Shown: positions 52,601 through 60,407 of the stretch, in pieces
How the letters are laid out: every line of letters starts with the position of its first letter
How positions within the stretch are numbered: position 1 is the stretch's first letter
NCBI GenBank assembly: GCA_002350525.1
Contig: DEFA01000050.1
Span: 261,281 to 325,280 of the forward strand
Origin: Lachnospiraceae bacterium UBA2864
Lineage (GTDB): Bacteria > Bacillota > Clostridia > Lachnospirales > Lachnospiraceae
Length of the DNA stretch: 64,000 nt
Direction: 5' to 3'
Made by a program: the position numbers and the translations under genes
Notes under the pieces: generated by a model
What the model was told of the DNA's origin: nothing
Database searches by the model: none
The model's input: only the letters and a program-made list of their open reading frames with translations

Positions 52601-52778
52601 TTGTGATCGGCAGCTCGTCCTTATCACGGAATATACGCTGGATACGCTTTTTACCTGTCTGTTTCCGGATTTTTTTCGGAATATGAAAATGCTCAAGGCT
52701 TCGCTGTACGGTCTCTGCCACACGGATATCCGCCGGAGCATGTCTGTATGATATAAATGCATTATAATGGTCTATCAT
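49671..52778 (-). CDS. Membrane-tethered TIR domain protein with extracytoplasmic beta-propeller
   Basis: A 1035-residue protein in three parts. Residues ~4-150 are a TIR domain: YNAFISYRHAPADIRVAETV, FRDKDELP, DYLIVICSTSTKESIWVQREIEFF and ILTVLVDGEDPYEVIP. E93 after W89 is where TIR NADases have their catalytic Glu. Residues ~191-211 are a single transmembrane helix. After a short helical stalk with NQSKYLANESMNMLDNEQR, residues ~290-1000 are WD40/quinoprotein-like beta-propeller repeats. Positive residues before the helix put the TIR domain inside and the propeller outside. It may sense an outside ligand or wall state and signal inside. GGGGG lies 12 nt before the ATG. It has its own promoter. 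Confidence 0.82.
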   Translation of the reverse strand: MIDHYNAFISYRHAPADIRVAETVQRSLEHFHIPKKIRKQTGKKRIQRIFRDKDELPITSNLTDTISHALEVSDYLIVICSTSTKESIWVQREIEFFLRNHTKNQILTVLVDGEDPYEVIPEILQYDERYITDETGRMTPVRYDIEPLSCDFRMPFSKAKKVELPRLASAIIGCSYDELMNRRRQYAMRRMGIISAAVTLCAAGFSAYMFYSRRQIKMNYLNSLKNQSKYLANESMNMLDNEQRITALQLAIEALPKDEKDDRPETPEAVRAVTDATLAYVPDINDNIFAAWNYAMPAEIKSFEIAPDGRTLAAFDSAGSVTMWSTSSHEKIIDMEPGAYGISGIKYLSNGYLLVWGDEKMTAYSARDGSVAWSAKGDGLRFSGEEAVLTTSDSFILETRENGEDFFSEYSEVNGTLIKKHPFTIGDTWGTGVVYKFALSPDNTRIAIIAGMNYMDYAVGILDLKTDKLKLTEATSNYIKDIYWVDDTRLMYSDSDVRTNSNMSFGDISLLSTDYYNINCINPADMSVHWTSEFSSNDVMINSEFFYLPKTNSVAYYSGNIASMYDIETGECLFTHNANDSIVHISDNDGNGYPLYISEEGGYFYPNPNQGKDALIGRHYFTDEIKKVAIDKGVYILKSQGNEIIFYGLLEYDHNWTEFKHGLEFNGTIDWYKDENVLVIESEKDEEEYINIFSLGDFETVSQYKPDSNYSLGRFILGSDKDYLYMVESHDDGNYLLSIKIKNGQAESMKLTDDNFNMKTASCFRDGKIFYMHSGESWDTVMSVYDTNMKVTADFSVSDKGLYGTVAPMFYPGCKRVYIPNDYGDIMLDTETGDIIDVKLPEFWDKTLYFSKEEDTGRFLITDTKLILLVNSNGTVSFPIRCPGVIPLGMTFVKNPISGETEIVVVYSDGSLYRYSDVDGSFISKSEFTDNNLGDSYQCEFEVDYEKNLLYVSAEQTVNIFDIENWYEIACIDFCLGHDKATDRFISLSSPKTGVKQIGYFEHYSTEELIEKAKDILQGQELTEAQKSLYGIEDN

Positions 52779-52829
52779 TTTGTAAACTATCCCCCTATAG
52801 CAAAATGAATCCAAACCTGTACAAGTTCA

Positions 52830-52859
52830 ATTATAGATGATTTCATTAAATGTTTACAA
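52830..52859 (-). promoter_or_regulatory. Promoter of the TIR-propeller gene
   Basis: On the minus strand, -35 TTGTAA (52854-52859) and -10 TATAAT (52830-52835) with 18 bp spacing, about 50 nt upstream of the start. Confidence 0.65.
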
Positions 52860-52896
52860 CTGTTTTTAGCCGATCGGACTTTCATTAATAATTCTT

Positions 52897-52924
52897 TTGA
52901 CATTACTCATCAATAGGCTATAAT
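52897..52924 (+). promoter_or_regulatory. Promoter of the AEC transporter gene
   Basis: Perfect -35 TTGACA (52897-52902) and perfect -10 TATAAT (52919-52924), spacing 16 bp, 37 nt before the start codon. This is one of the strongest promoter matches in the window. Confidence 0.8.
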
Positions 52925-52961
52925 ATAGTCCGTCACGTTTATATTTCAGGGAGTTGACATT

Positions 52962-53885
52962 ATGAGTACTTCAGTTATTCTCCAGCAGATGGGCGTTATC
53001 GTCATCCTGGTATCAATAGGTATCTATCTTTATAAGAAGGGCACCGTCGACAGCACCGTGTCGCCCAGGATCTCTTCGATCGTAGTAGATGTATGCAATC
53101 CTGCTCTTATCCTTGCATCCATCCTGTCCGGTAATATAACAGCAACCCATAAGGATCTTCTGATCGGCATGGTCATCGGCGTTATATTCTATTCTTTTCT
53201 GATAATTCTCGGTTTTATACTTCCTCGCATTCTTCGTTCCGCACCCGAAGACCGCCGCTATTATAATATGATGACTATCTATACCAACACAGGCTTCATC
53301 GGAATTCCGGTTGCCCGTGCCATCCTTCCGGAAAATGCGATCCTTTATGTAATCGTTATAAATGTAATGTATAGTCTTCTTTTCTATACACACGGAATAA
53401 CAGTCCTCAGTGCGGGAAAAGAGAAAATGAATATTAAAAAGATATTCAGTCCCGGAACCATCATGGCAGTTCTGGCTCTCGTCATATTCTGGTTCAACAT
53501 TACTCCGCCGCCTATCATCAGCAACAGTATAAGCTATATCGGAAACCCTACGGTATTCCTGTCAATGGTGGTCCTCGGTGTATCTATTGCAAGATCTAAT
53601 CTTATCGGCGGACTTAAGAACGTAAGAATATGGGGATATGTCCTTATAAGAATGATCCTGGTTCCCGCCATGGTTGCCTTTATACTTCACAGTTTAAAAG
53701 TAAATCGTGATGCTGTCCTTGGCGTTACTCTTATGGCTGCCGTACCTATCGGCAATCTACCGATGATCACATCTGAGAAAATGGGACTCGATACCGAACT
53801 TCTCTCAACCGCAATTGCGGTTACAACTGCAGTCTCGATCATAACTATCACCGCACTTATGTCAGTACTGTCACATATACTTTAG
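52962..53885 (+). CDS. AEC family transporter
   Basis: A 307-residue membrane protein with about ten transmembrane helices in two repeats, of the auxin efflux carrier (AEC) family. The crossover helix regions show VDVCNPALILASILSG, MTIYTNTGFIGIPVARAIL and MAAVPIGNLPMITSEKMG. Bacterial members carry organic acids such as malate or malonate. Substrate not known. AGGGAG precedes the ATG. It is monocistronic, divergent from the TIR-propeller gene. Confidence 0.9.
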   Translation: MSTSVILQQMGVIVILVSIGIYLYKKGTVDSTVSPRISSIVVDVCNPALILASILSGNITATHKDLLIGMVIGVIFYSFLIILGFILPRILRSAPEDRRYYNMMTIYTNTGFIGIPVARAILPENAILYVIVINVMYSLLFYTHGITVLSAGKEKMNIKKIFSPGTIMAVLALVIFWFNITPPPIISNSISYIGNPTVFLSMVVLGVSIARSNLIGGLKNVRIWGYVLIRMILVPAMVAFILHSLKVNRDAVLGVTLMAAVPIGNLPMITSEKMGLDTELLSTAIAVTTAVSIITITALMSVLSHIL

Positions 53886-53888
53886 ACA

Positions 53889-54080
53889 TTAAGCAGGCAT
53901 ATCAATATCATACCAGTCATCTATATCCGATATGATCCACTCCAGGCCTCGGCGTCTTTCTATGACTACAGAAGGATTAAGATTGCCTATAGCTACCTCC
54001 GGATTAACATTTGATTCATTGACTGCCCTATTTGCAAGTCTTTCCTTTAACCGCTGATCATATGCCAGATTCTTTTCCAT
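53889..54080 (-). CDS. Small hypothetical protein
   Basis: A 63-residue acidic protein, MEKNLAYDQRLKERLANRAV at the start and a C-terminus rich in Asp and Trp (EWIISDIDDWYD). No signal peptide or membrane segment and no domain I recognise. A very good GGAGG stands 7 nt before the ATG at 54080, which supports it as a real gene. It ends 3 nt past the AEC transporter stop, in convergent orientation. Confidence 0.6.
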   Translation of the reverse strand: MEKNLAYDQRLKERLANRAVNESNVNPEVAIGNLNPSVVIERRRGLEWIISDIDDWYDIDMPA

Positions 54081-54149
54081 TTTGTGCCTCCTATAAAATA
54101 TCAACCACGTTACTTTTTATCATATTGATAATATCATAACATTCCAAGA

Positions 54150-54192
54150 AAAATCTGTCAAGAATTCTTCAATAGAATTCCCGACAGATTTT
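54150..54192 (-). terminator. Terminator of the lar-metH operon
   Basis: AAAATCTGTC (54150-54159) pairs with GACAGATTTT (54183-54192), with an inner GAATTC/GAATTC pairing (54162-54167, 54175-54180). T residues follow on the minus strand. It is 25 nt after the metH stop codon. Confidence 0.85.
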
Positions 54193-54216
54193 CATCACTT
54201 ATTAAGTTTAGAATAT

Positions 54217-56640
54217 CTAATTCGCAAATACCTCATCGGCATATCTAACCGTAGCCATAGCATCCTTTGCATAGCAGTCGGCACCGATCTGATCCGCATA
54301 TTCCTGTGTCATTACTGCTCCGCCCACAACAACCTTGGTATCGGGTTTCTTCTCCCGAAGAAGCTTAATGGTATCTTCCATGCTTACAACCGTTGTGGTC
54401 ATAAGAGCACTGAGTCCCACCAGCTTTACATCATCTTCGATGGCTCTGTCCACGATAACCTCCGGCGGAACATCTTTACCGAGATCTATTACATCATATC
54501 CGTAATTCTCCAGCATAACCTTAACAATATTTTTGCCGATATCGTGGATATCACCCTTTACGGTTGCTATTATGACCTTACCCTTCATCTCACGAGGCTT
54601 TCCTGCCATAGCCTGCTTAACCACTTCAAAGGCAGCCTTGGCAGCATCCGCACTCATAAGAAGCTGAGGAAGAAATACTGTTCCCTTCTCGAATCCTTTT
54701 CCTACCTTATCAAGCGCCGGGATAAGCTCATCGTTGATGACCTCCAGAGGATCCTTATCCTTTATAGCTTCCTTCATGGCGCTTTCGGCAACACCGGTCA
54801 TACCTCTTTCGATGGCGGAATACAGCTGTGAAACTCCCGCCGCTGCACCTGTGGCAGCACCCGCTGTGCCTGCTCCCGCCGCTGCAGTTCCTCCTGTCTG
54901 TATAACGGATACCGAGGCGTTGGCATATGCCTCTATATATCCCATACACTGAGGATCCAGATCCGACAGTGCAAGGAAGGATCTGTATGCAGTCATCATC
55001 TGCTCATTATTCGGATTCATGATTGCAAAAGACAGTCCCATCTGCATAGCCATTGTAAGGAAATACGCATTGATTATCTGTCTCTGCGGAAGTCCGAAGG
55101 ATATATTGGATACACCGAGGATAGAATGTCCGTGATAATCATCTCTTATCCTTCGGAGAGTTTCGAGTGTCGTTACGGCCGAGGATGAATCAGAGGATAC
55201 TGTCATACACAGCCCGTCAATAACGATATCTTTTCGTGGGATACCGTATTCATCGGCTGCTTTATATATCTTCTCTGCCACACGGATTCTTCCGTCCGCG
55301 GTCTCCGGAATTCCGTCTTCATCAAGTGCAAGTCCGACCAGAACTCCTCCGTACTTCTTAACGATAGGCATTACGCTCTTTATAACTTCTTCCTTACCGT
55401 TAACGGAATTGATCATTGCCTTACCGTTGTAATATCTGAGTCCCTTCTCAAGTGCCACGGGATCTGTGGTATCCAGCTGGAGCGGAAGCCCCGTAACGCC
55501 CTGAAGTCTGGTTACGACCTCGCGCATCATTTCCGGCTCATCAATCTCAGGAAGTCCTACATTTACATCCAGGATATCCGCGCCGGCATCCTCCTGCTCA
55601 AGTCCCTGTGACAGAATGTAATCTATATCATTTTCTCTGAGAGCTTCCTTGAATCTCTTCTTACCCGTAGGATTGATCCTCTCTCCGATTATTATAGGCT
55701 TCTTATCACATACGACCGCCTGACAGAAGGAAGTTACCACTGTGATGTCCTTTGGAGTATTCGGATGAAATTCTCTCCTTCTGACTTTCTCGGCTGTCTG
55801 TCTTATATGCTCCGGAGTGGTTCCGCAGCATCCACCCAAAACCTGTACTCCCATATCCGCAATCTTACACATTATGTCCGAAAATTCTTCGGGTGTTACA
55901 TCAAAAACCGTCTTATCACCTTCGGTTCTCGGAAGTCCGGCATTCGGATTGACAACTATCGGAACCGATGCAACCTCCACCATTCTTTCCACCATCGGGA
56001 TCATAAGGTCCGGACCCATTCCGCAGTTCATTCCCAGTGCATCTACTCCGAGTCCTTCAAGCATAGCCACGGTTGAATCCACATTTCCGCCGGTAAGGAG
56101 CTTACCCTTCTGGTCATAAACCGTTGTAACTATGACCGGAAGATTCGTACATTCCTTTGCCGCAAGTACAGCCGCCTTGGCCTCGTAGCTGTCACTCATG
56201 GTTTCTATGAGGATCAAGTCACCGCCAGCTTTTTCTCCGGCAGCCATCACCTCGCCAAAGAGTTCCACAGCTCTGTCAAAGCTCAGATCTCCCATAGGCT
56301 CAAGAAGCTTTCCCGTAGGTCCGACATCTATCGCAATATAGGCATCCTCTCTGCCCGTATTCACTCTGGCCTGCTTTGCAAGTTCTACGGCTGCATTCAT
56401 CAGTTCCTCGATACGTCCCGGGAATTTAAGACTGTTAAGTCCGAATGTATTAGTATTAAATATATCGGCGCCCGCCGAAAGATAACTCTCATATAGTTCG
56501 AGAATAACTTCCGGATGCAAAACATTCCAGGTCTCCGGAAGCTCTCCTCCCTGAAGTCCGTGCTCCTGAAGAAATGTACCCGTACCTCCGTCGCAGAACA
56601 GCCATTCCTTGCCCAATCTATCTTTTAATGCTTTTTTCAT
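54217..56640 (-). CDS. metH: Corrinoid-dependent methionine synthase without reactivation domain
   Basis: An 807-residue short MetH. Residues 1-~290 are the homocysteine methyltransferase barrel with zinc cysteines (GMNCGMGP and GGCCGTTP). Residues ~315-570 are the pterin-binding barrel (IGERINPTGKKRFKEAL). After an Ala/Gly-rich linker (~590-615), the cap and cobalamin domains follow, with the base-off His in VKGDIHDIGKNIVKVML. It makes methionine from homocysteine and methyltetrahydrofolate. The usual C-terminal SAM reactivation domain is missing and is supplied by the separate gene upstream. Confidence 0.95.
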   Translation of the reverse strand: MKKALKDRLGKEWLFCDGGTGTFLQEHGLQGGELPETWNVLHPEVILELYESYLSAGADIFNTNTFGLNSLKFPGRIEELMNAAVELAKQARVNTGREDAYIAIDVGPTGKLLEPMGDLSFDRAVELFGEVMAAGEKAGGDLILIETMSDSYEAKAAVLAAKECTNLPVIVTTVYDQKGKLLTGGNVDSTVAMLEGLGVDALGMNCGMGPDLMIPMVERMVEVASVPIVVNPNAGLPRTEGDKTVFDVTPEEFSDIMCKIADMGVQVLGGCCGTTPEHIRQTAEKVRRREFHPNTPKDITVVTSFCQAVVCDKKPIIIGERINPTGKKRFKEALRENDIDYILSQGLEQEDAGADILDVNVGLPEIDEPEMMREVVTRLQGVTGLPLQLDTTDPVALEKGLRYYNGKAMINSVNGKEEVIKSVMPIVKKYGGVLVGLALDEDGIPETADGRIRVAEKIYKAADEYGIPRKDIVIDGLCMTVSSDSSSAVTTLETLRRIRDDYHGHSILGVSNISFGLPQRQIINAYFLTMAMQMGLSFAIMNPNNEQMMTAYRSFLALSDLDPQCMGYIEAYANASVSVIQTGGTAAAGAGTAGAATGAAAGVSQLYSAIERGMTGVAESAMKEAIKDKDPLEVINDELIPALDKVGKGFEKGTVFLPQLLMSADAAKAAFEVVKQAMAGKPREMKGKVIIATVKGDIHDIGKNIVKVMLENYGYDVIDLGKDVPPEVIVDRAIEDDVKLVGLSALMTTTVVSMEDTIKLLREKKPDTKVVVGGAVMTQEYADQIGADCYAKDAMATVRYADEVFAN

Positions 56641-56715
56641 AACCTTATTACCTCATATAAAAAGTTCCGTCTTCTGCTATTCTATCACGAAAGACGGAAC
56701 CATTGCACTTTTATT

Positions 56716-57363
56716 TTATGCGCGGCTGTATTCACAGGTTTCATGCATATTGCATTCCTCACAGCCTGCTCTGTGGCAATCGGTTGATGTATCCGACAGC
56801 CCGATCACTGCCGTAACAGACTTCGTCGGGGTCATAAGGAGGCTCTCCGACAGAGACACTCCTATGGATTTCGGCATCTCAAGTATCCGTTCAAAATCCT
56901 TCTGAACCTCAAGAGGAAAGTCTCCGTATCCCGGTGAAAATCTCGGTCTCGTGAATAATCCCCTTTCGGCCGCTTCAGTCCTGATACGTTCGTTCACTTC
57001 ATCACACCAGGCTTCAACTGCAGCAGCACCCACAGCCTGATATGTATAAGCCTTCAGCATATCTCTTATCTCGGCACGCTTTACGAGCCTGTCTGCTCCC
57101 GGGCCGACTGTCACCGCCAGCATGACTATTTCCTTGCAGCCCTTCAGATTCCTGGTAAGATTCCCCGGCTTTACTCCGATTCCCGCAAAGCGGCAGGACT
57201 CTCCGTCCCATTCTATGGGAAAGGTCTTATATATGCATCTCGGAGTCACAGCCTCTTCCATATCTTTTATGCAGTCCTCTATCACCGACTGCATCTTCTC
57301 ATCAATGGTTGTGAGTCCTCTGTATCCCAGATATCTCTCGACTTCTCTTCTGTTAATTTCCAT
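56716..57363 (-). CDS. Methionine synthase activation (SAM-binding) domain protein
   Basis: A 215-residue stand-alone homologue of the MetH reactivation domain. The signature RFSPGYGDFPLEVQKDF and LLMTPTKSVTAVIGLS correspond to the SAM-binding RxxxGY region. A C-terminal cysteine cluster (CHRAGCEECNMHETCEYS) is an addition seen in clostridial forms. It should reductively remethylate inactive cob(II)alamin on MetH. It lies between larE (11 nt overlap) and metH. Confidence 0.88.
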   Translation of the reverse strand: MEINRREVERYLGYRGLTTIDEKMQSVIEDCIKDMEEAVTPRCIYKTFPIEWDGESCRFAGIGVKPGNLTRNLKGCKEIVMLAVTVGPGADRLVKRAEIRDMLKAYTYQAVGAAAVEAWCDEVNERIRTEAAERGLFTRPRFSPGYGDFPLEVQKDFERILEMPKSIGVSLSESLLMTPTKSVTAVIGLSDTSTDCHRAGCEECNMHETCEYSRA

Positions 57364-58141
57364 TTCCGTATCCCTTCAGATCAAGCGTTACGTGACTGAA
57401 CCCCAGTTCCTTTAATGTCTTATCGATTTTCTTTGCGGTATCCGATTCCACTATCCTGCCGAATTCTTCTGGATATATCTCTATCCTTGCGGTTCCCGCT
57501 TCAGCTCTGACTCTTACCTGACTGAAACCATGACTTCTGATGTAAAGCTCCGACTCATCTATTCTCTTCATAACATCCGCACTGAGTTCCGTTCCCGTGG
57601 GAATCCTCGTTGCAAGGCATGCAAGAGATGGTTTATCCCAGGTCGGAAGATTAAGGTCTTTCGACAACTCTCTTATATCTGCTTTGGTAAGCCCCGCTTC
57701 CTTAAGCGGACTTATTATACCAAGCTCAGCCAAAGCTCTCATTCCCGGTCTGTCACCGAAGTCATCATCTGCATTGGTACCGTCGGCAACCGTATCAAAG
57801 CCTCTCTCATAGGCTGCTTTCAGAAAGCTGCTCATCAACGCCTTCTTGCAATGATAGCATCTGTCCTTCGGATTGCTTCTGACTTCCGGAAGAGCCAGCA
57901 TATCATGCTCCACCGTTACAGCATTAATTCCCTCTCTCTCGCAGAAGCTTATCGCACCTATATATTCCTTTTCCGGAAATGCGACATGTTTTGCGATAAC
58001 AGCTATCACGTTATCTCCCAGAACATCATGTGCAGCCTTTAAAAGATAAGTCGAATCAACACCGTAGGAGAAGGCCACCGCAAGCTTTCCCTTTGCTCTT
58101 ATACAGGCTTCCAGCTTATCTTTTTTTCCATTTAACTCCAT
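57353..58141 (-). CDS. larE: LarE, sulfur transferase for nickel-pincer nucleotide synthesis
   Basis: A 262-residue PP-loop ATPase, with pyrophosphate loop AFSYGVDSTYLL (a Tyr replaces the usual Gly of SGGVDS). It adenylates and sulfurates pyridinium-3,5-biscarboxylic mononucleotide. Three cysteines, C95 and C98 in DRCYHCKK and C175 in PSLACLATRI, match the three-cysteine class of LarE that holds an Fe-S cluster and can act catalytically, rather than the single-Cys sacrificial class. That subclass call is from memory of the family. It lies 11 nt after larC. Confidence 0.92.
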   Translation of the reverse strand: MELNGKKDKLEACIRAKGKLAVAFSYGVDSTYLLKAAHDVLGDNVIAVIAKHVAFPEKEYIGAISFCEREGINAVTVEHDMLALPEVRSNPKDRCYHCKKALMSSFLKAAYERGFDTVADGTNADDDFGDRPGMRALAELGIISPLKEAGLTKADIRELSKDLNLPTWDKPSLACLATRIPTGTELSADVMKRIDESELYIRSHGFSQVRVRAEAGTARIEIYPEEFGRIVESDTAKKIDKTLKELGFSHVTLDLKGYGNGN

Positions 58142-58152
58142 ACCGTATCCTC

Positions 58153-59538
58153 TCAGCTTCGATCTGTATCGATCACTGCTTTAACATCATCAAGGCTGAT
58201 TCCCTGTTCTCTCGCTATACGGGCAATATCCTCATATTCGTACTTTGCTCTTTCAACTCCGTAGCCCGAGGATTTCTTTATACGTACCTTACCATAGGAA
58301 GTATTTACGGTTTCAACCGTTCTGTCAAGAATATATCTCCTTGTGAGAGTCTCCCTGACTCCGATAGTTGTAGTATATTTATATATGAGATTTATCATTT
58401 CTTCTCTCTGATCCGGGCTGCATATAACACGGATAAGAGTTCCCGGTCTTGACTTCTTCATTCCAACAGCAACCGTATAGACTTCTCTTGCTCCGCCGGA
58501 GAGAATCCTCTCTGTTGCGAATCCTATCTCCTCAGCCGTCATGTCATCCACGTTACAGGAGAGCTCTATCATCTGCTCAACTCCTTCAGTTGCAGAATCA
58601 GATTTACCTGATGATTTTTCTTCGGAATCGGATGTGTTTGATGCGTCATCAATTGACTCTCCGAGCATGATCCTTACACAGTTGGCCGCCTCAAAATCCT
58701 TCTTGCCCATTCCGTAGCCGATCTTCTCGGTTTTCATAACAGGCTGACTGCCGAAATCCGATACAAAATACTTAAGAAGGGCCGCACCCGTAGGTGTACA
58801 CAGTTCTCCGCGGATACTTCCGCCATATGAAGGTATTCCCTGAAGAATATGGGCTGTTGCCGGTGCAGGCACAGGGAGTATTCCGTGTGCACATCTTACC
58901 TGTCCGCTTCCGACATGAATAGGAGATGCAACTATTTTCTCCGCTCCGATTTCCTCCATGAGCATGGCAACAGCTGTCACATCCGCAAGAGCATCCATTG
59001 TGCCGACTTCATGGAAATGTATCTCTGTCACCGGAACTCCGTGGACATGGCTCTCTGCCTCAGCTATAAGTCCGTAGACCGCAAGTACATCCTTCTTAAC
59101 CTTTTCCGAAATATTCATATGATCATTCACAATATGCTCTATATCATGCATGGAGCTGTGATGATGATGTCCATGGTCGTGGTCATGATGATGGTCATGG
59201 TCGTGATGATCGTGATGGTGGTCCTCATGATCGTGGTCATGGTCGTGATGATCGTGATGGTGGTCCTCATGATCGTGGTCATGATCATGAGGATGCTCGT
59301 GGTCATGGTCGTGATGATGGTCGTGAGACTCTTCCTCTACACCGTCTACCAGTACGGTCATATGACTTCCGGTAACACCGCATTTCACCGACTTCTCCAA
59401 ACTGTATGTCACTCCCGGAATCCCGATTTCATTCAGCTTTTTTACAAAGGCCTCTCTGTCCGGGATAAGTTCAAGCAGCGCTGCCGTCAGCATATCTCCC
59501 GCAGCCCCCATGCCGCAATCTATATATAATGTCTTCAT
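58153..59538 (-). CDS. larC: LarC, nickel insertion protein (pyridinium-dithiocarboxylate nickel chelatase)
   Basis: A 461-residue LarC that uses CTP to insert nickel into the pincer nucleotide. The start MKTLYIDCGMGAAGDMLTAAL and the HFHEVGTMDALADVTAVAMLMEEIG segment are typical. Residues ~72-133 are a striking run of His and Asp, with a tandem 14-residue repeat. The C-terminal part (VYTVAVGMKKSRPGTLIRVIC) is in the same frame, so no programmed frameshift is needed, unlike the split larC1/larC2 of Lactobacillus. The His stretch probably stores or delivers Ni(II). Confidence 0.94.
   Translation of the reverse strand: MKTLYIDCGMGAAGDMLTAALLELIPDREAFVKKLNEIGIPGVTYSLEKSVKCGVTGSHMTVLVDGVEEESHDHHHDHDHEHPHDHDHDHEDHHHDHHDHDHDHEDHHHDHHDHDHHHDHDHGHHHHSSMHDIEHIVNDHMNISEKVKKDVLAVYGLIAEAESHVHGVPVTEIHFHEVGTMDALADVTAVAMLMEEIGAEKIVASPIHVGSGQVRCAHGILPVPAPATAHILQGIPSYGGSIRGELCTPTGAALLKYFVSDFGSQPVMKTEKIGYGMGKKDFEAANCVRIMLGESIDDASNTSDSEEKSSGKSDSATEGVEQMIELSCNVDDMTAEEIGFATERILSGGAREVYTVAVGMKKSRPGTLIRVICSPDQREEMINLIYKYTTTIGVRETLTRRYILDRTVETVNTSYGKVRIKKSSGYGVERAKYEYEDIARIAREQGISLDDVKAVIDTDRS
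59193..59276. repeat. 42-bp tandem repeat encoding His/Asp run of LarC
   Basis: Two exact head-to-tail copies of a 42-bp unit (59193-59234 and 59235-59276), flanked by partial copies over about 59160-59330. Each encodes 14 residues of the type DHDHEDHHHDHHDH. Copy number could change by slippage without shifting the frame. Confidence 0.85.
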
Positions 59539-59574
59539 CTGATACTCCTCCGAAAACTACATTTCAATAACTGT

Positions 59575-60321
59575 TTACTTCATATGATTTATCATGCCTG
59601 CAAGATATCCGGCTCCGAATCCGTTATCTATATTCACGACCGACACTCCGCTTGCACAGGAATTAAGCATCGACAGAAGCGCAGATAACCCGTTAAATGA
59701 CGCTCCGTATCCCACACTTGTCGGAACCGCTATAACAGGTGCATCCGCAAGTCCGCCTATAACACTGGCAAGAGCTCCTTCCATTCCCGCAATGGCGATT
59801 ATAACCGAGGCACTCATTATCTCCTCCTGATGAGCCAAAAGTCTGTGAAGCCCGGCAACACCAACGTCATAGAGCCTGACTACTTCATTTCCGAAACATT
59901 CCGCAGTTACGGCCGCCTCTTCCGCAACGGGAATATCACTGGTTCCGCCTGTGGCAACCACAACTTTTCCGATACCGTCCGGTGCAGGTATCTCGCCCAC
60001 AAGTCCGATACGAGCCTCTTCATAATAGTGCATATCATGTTCACGACTGACCTCAGCATATGCATCCTTTGAAAGTCTGGTGACAAGAATACATTTTTCA
60101 CCGTTATTTTTCATTGTATCTATAATACCTGATATCTGCTTAGGAGTTTTCCCGGCACCATAGATAACTTCGGCCATACCCTGCCTGATCTTTCTGTGGT
60201 TATCTATCTTTGCATATCCTATATCGCTGAAAGGCTCTGTCTTCAAGCTGAGAAGTGCTTCGTCCACCGACATCTCGCCCCTGCTCACGGCCTCCAGTAT
60301 CTCTTTTGCTTTAGTCTTCAT
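59575..60321 (-). CDS. larB: LarB, pyridinium-3,5-biscarboxylic acid mononucleotide synthase
   Basis: A 248-residue LarB, related to PurE. It carboxylates and hydrolyses nicotinic acid adenine dinucleotide, the first step of the nickel-pincer cofactor. Motifs: GMAEVIYGAGKTPKQI, VVATGGTSDIPVAEEAAVTAE and VIIAIAGMEGALASVIGGL, with VGYGASFNGL. I use the ATG at 60321 behind GGGGAGG. It heads larB-larC-larE-activation-metH. LarA, the racemase that uses the cofactor, is not in the window. Confidence 0.94.
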   Translation of the reverse strand: MKTKAKEILEAVSRGEMSVDEALLSLKTEPFSDIGYAKIDNHRKIRQGMAEVIYGAGKTPKQISGIIDTMKNNGEKCILVTRLSKDAYAEVSREHDMHYYEEARIGLVGEIPAPDGIGKVVVATGGTSDIPVAEEAAVTAECFGNEVVRLYDVGVAGLHRLLAHQEEIMSASVIIAIAGMEGALASVIGGLADAPVIAVPTSVGYGASFNGLSALLSMLNSCASGVSVVNIDNGFGAGYLAGMINHMK

Positions 60322-60364
60322 CACGCCTCCCCATCTCTGTCTATCCGATGATAAATTACAAAAA

Positions 60365-60393
60365 GCGGTTCCACCGGAATACAGCGGAACCGC
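60365..60393 (-). terminator. Terminator of the small membrane protein operon
   Basis: GCGGTTCC (60365-60372) pairs with GGAACCGC (60386-60393), 13 nt loop, with five T residues after it on the minus strand. It separates the membrane pair from larB. Confidence 0.85.
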
Positions 60394-60407
60394 AAATGTC
60401 TCAATAT

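Noticed and set aside
48149..52778. A classical TIR-based anti-phage system such as Thoeris, or a CBASS-type locus.
   Set aside because: No ThsA, SIR2, SLOG or cyclase gene is adjacent, and the TIR protein is a single membrane protein with a propeller, not a Thoeris ThsB.
59158..59335. The periodic ATG/GTC pattern as a CRISPR or simple intergenic repeat, and the long plus-strand Met/Val-rich frame across it.
   Set aside because: The repeat is the His/Asp codon run of LarC in frame; the plus-strand frame is only its mirror.
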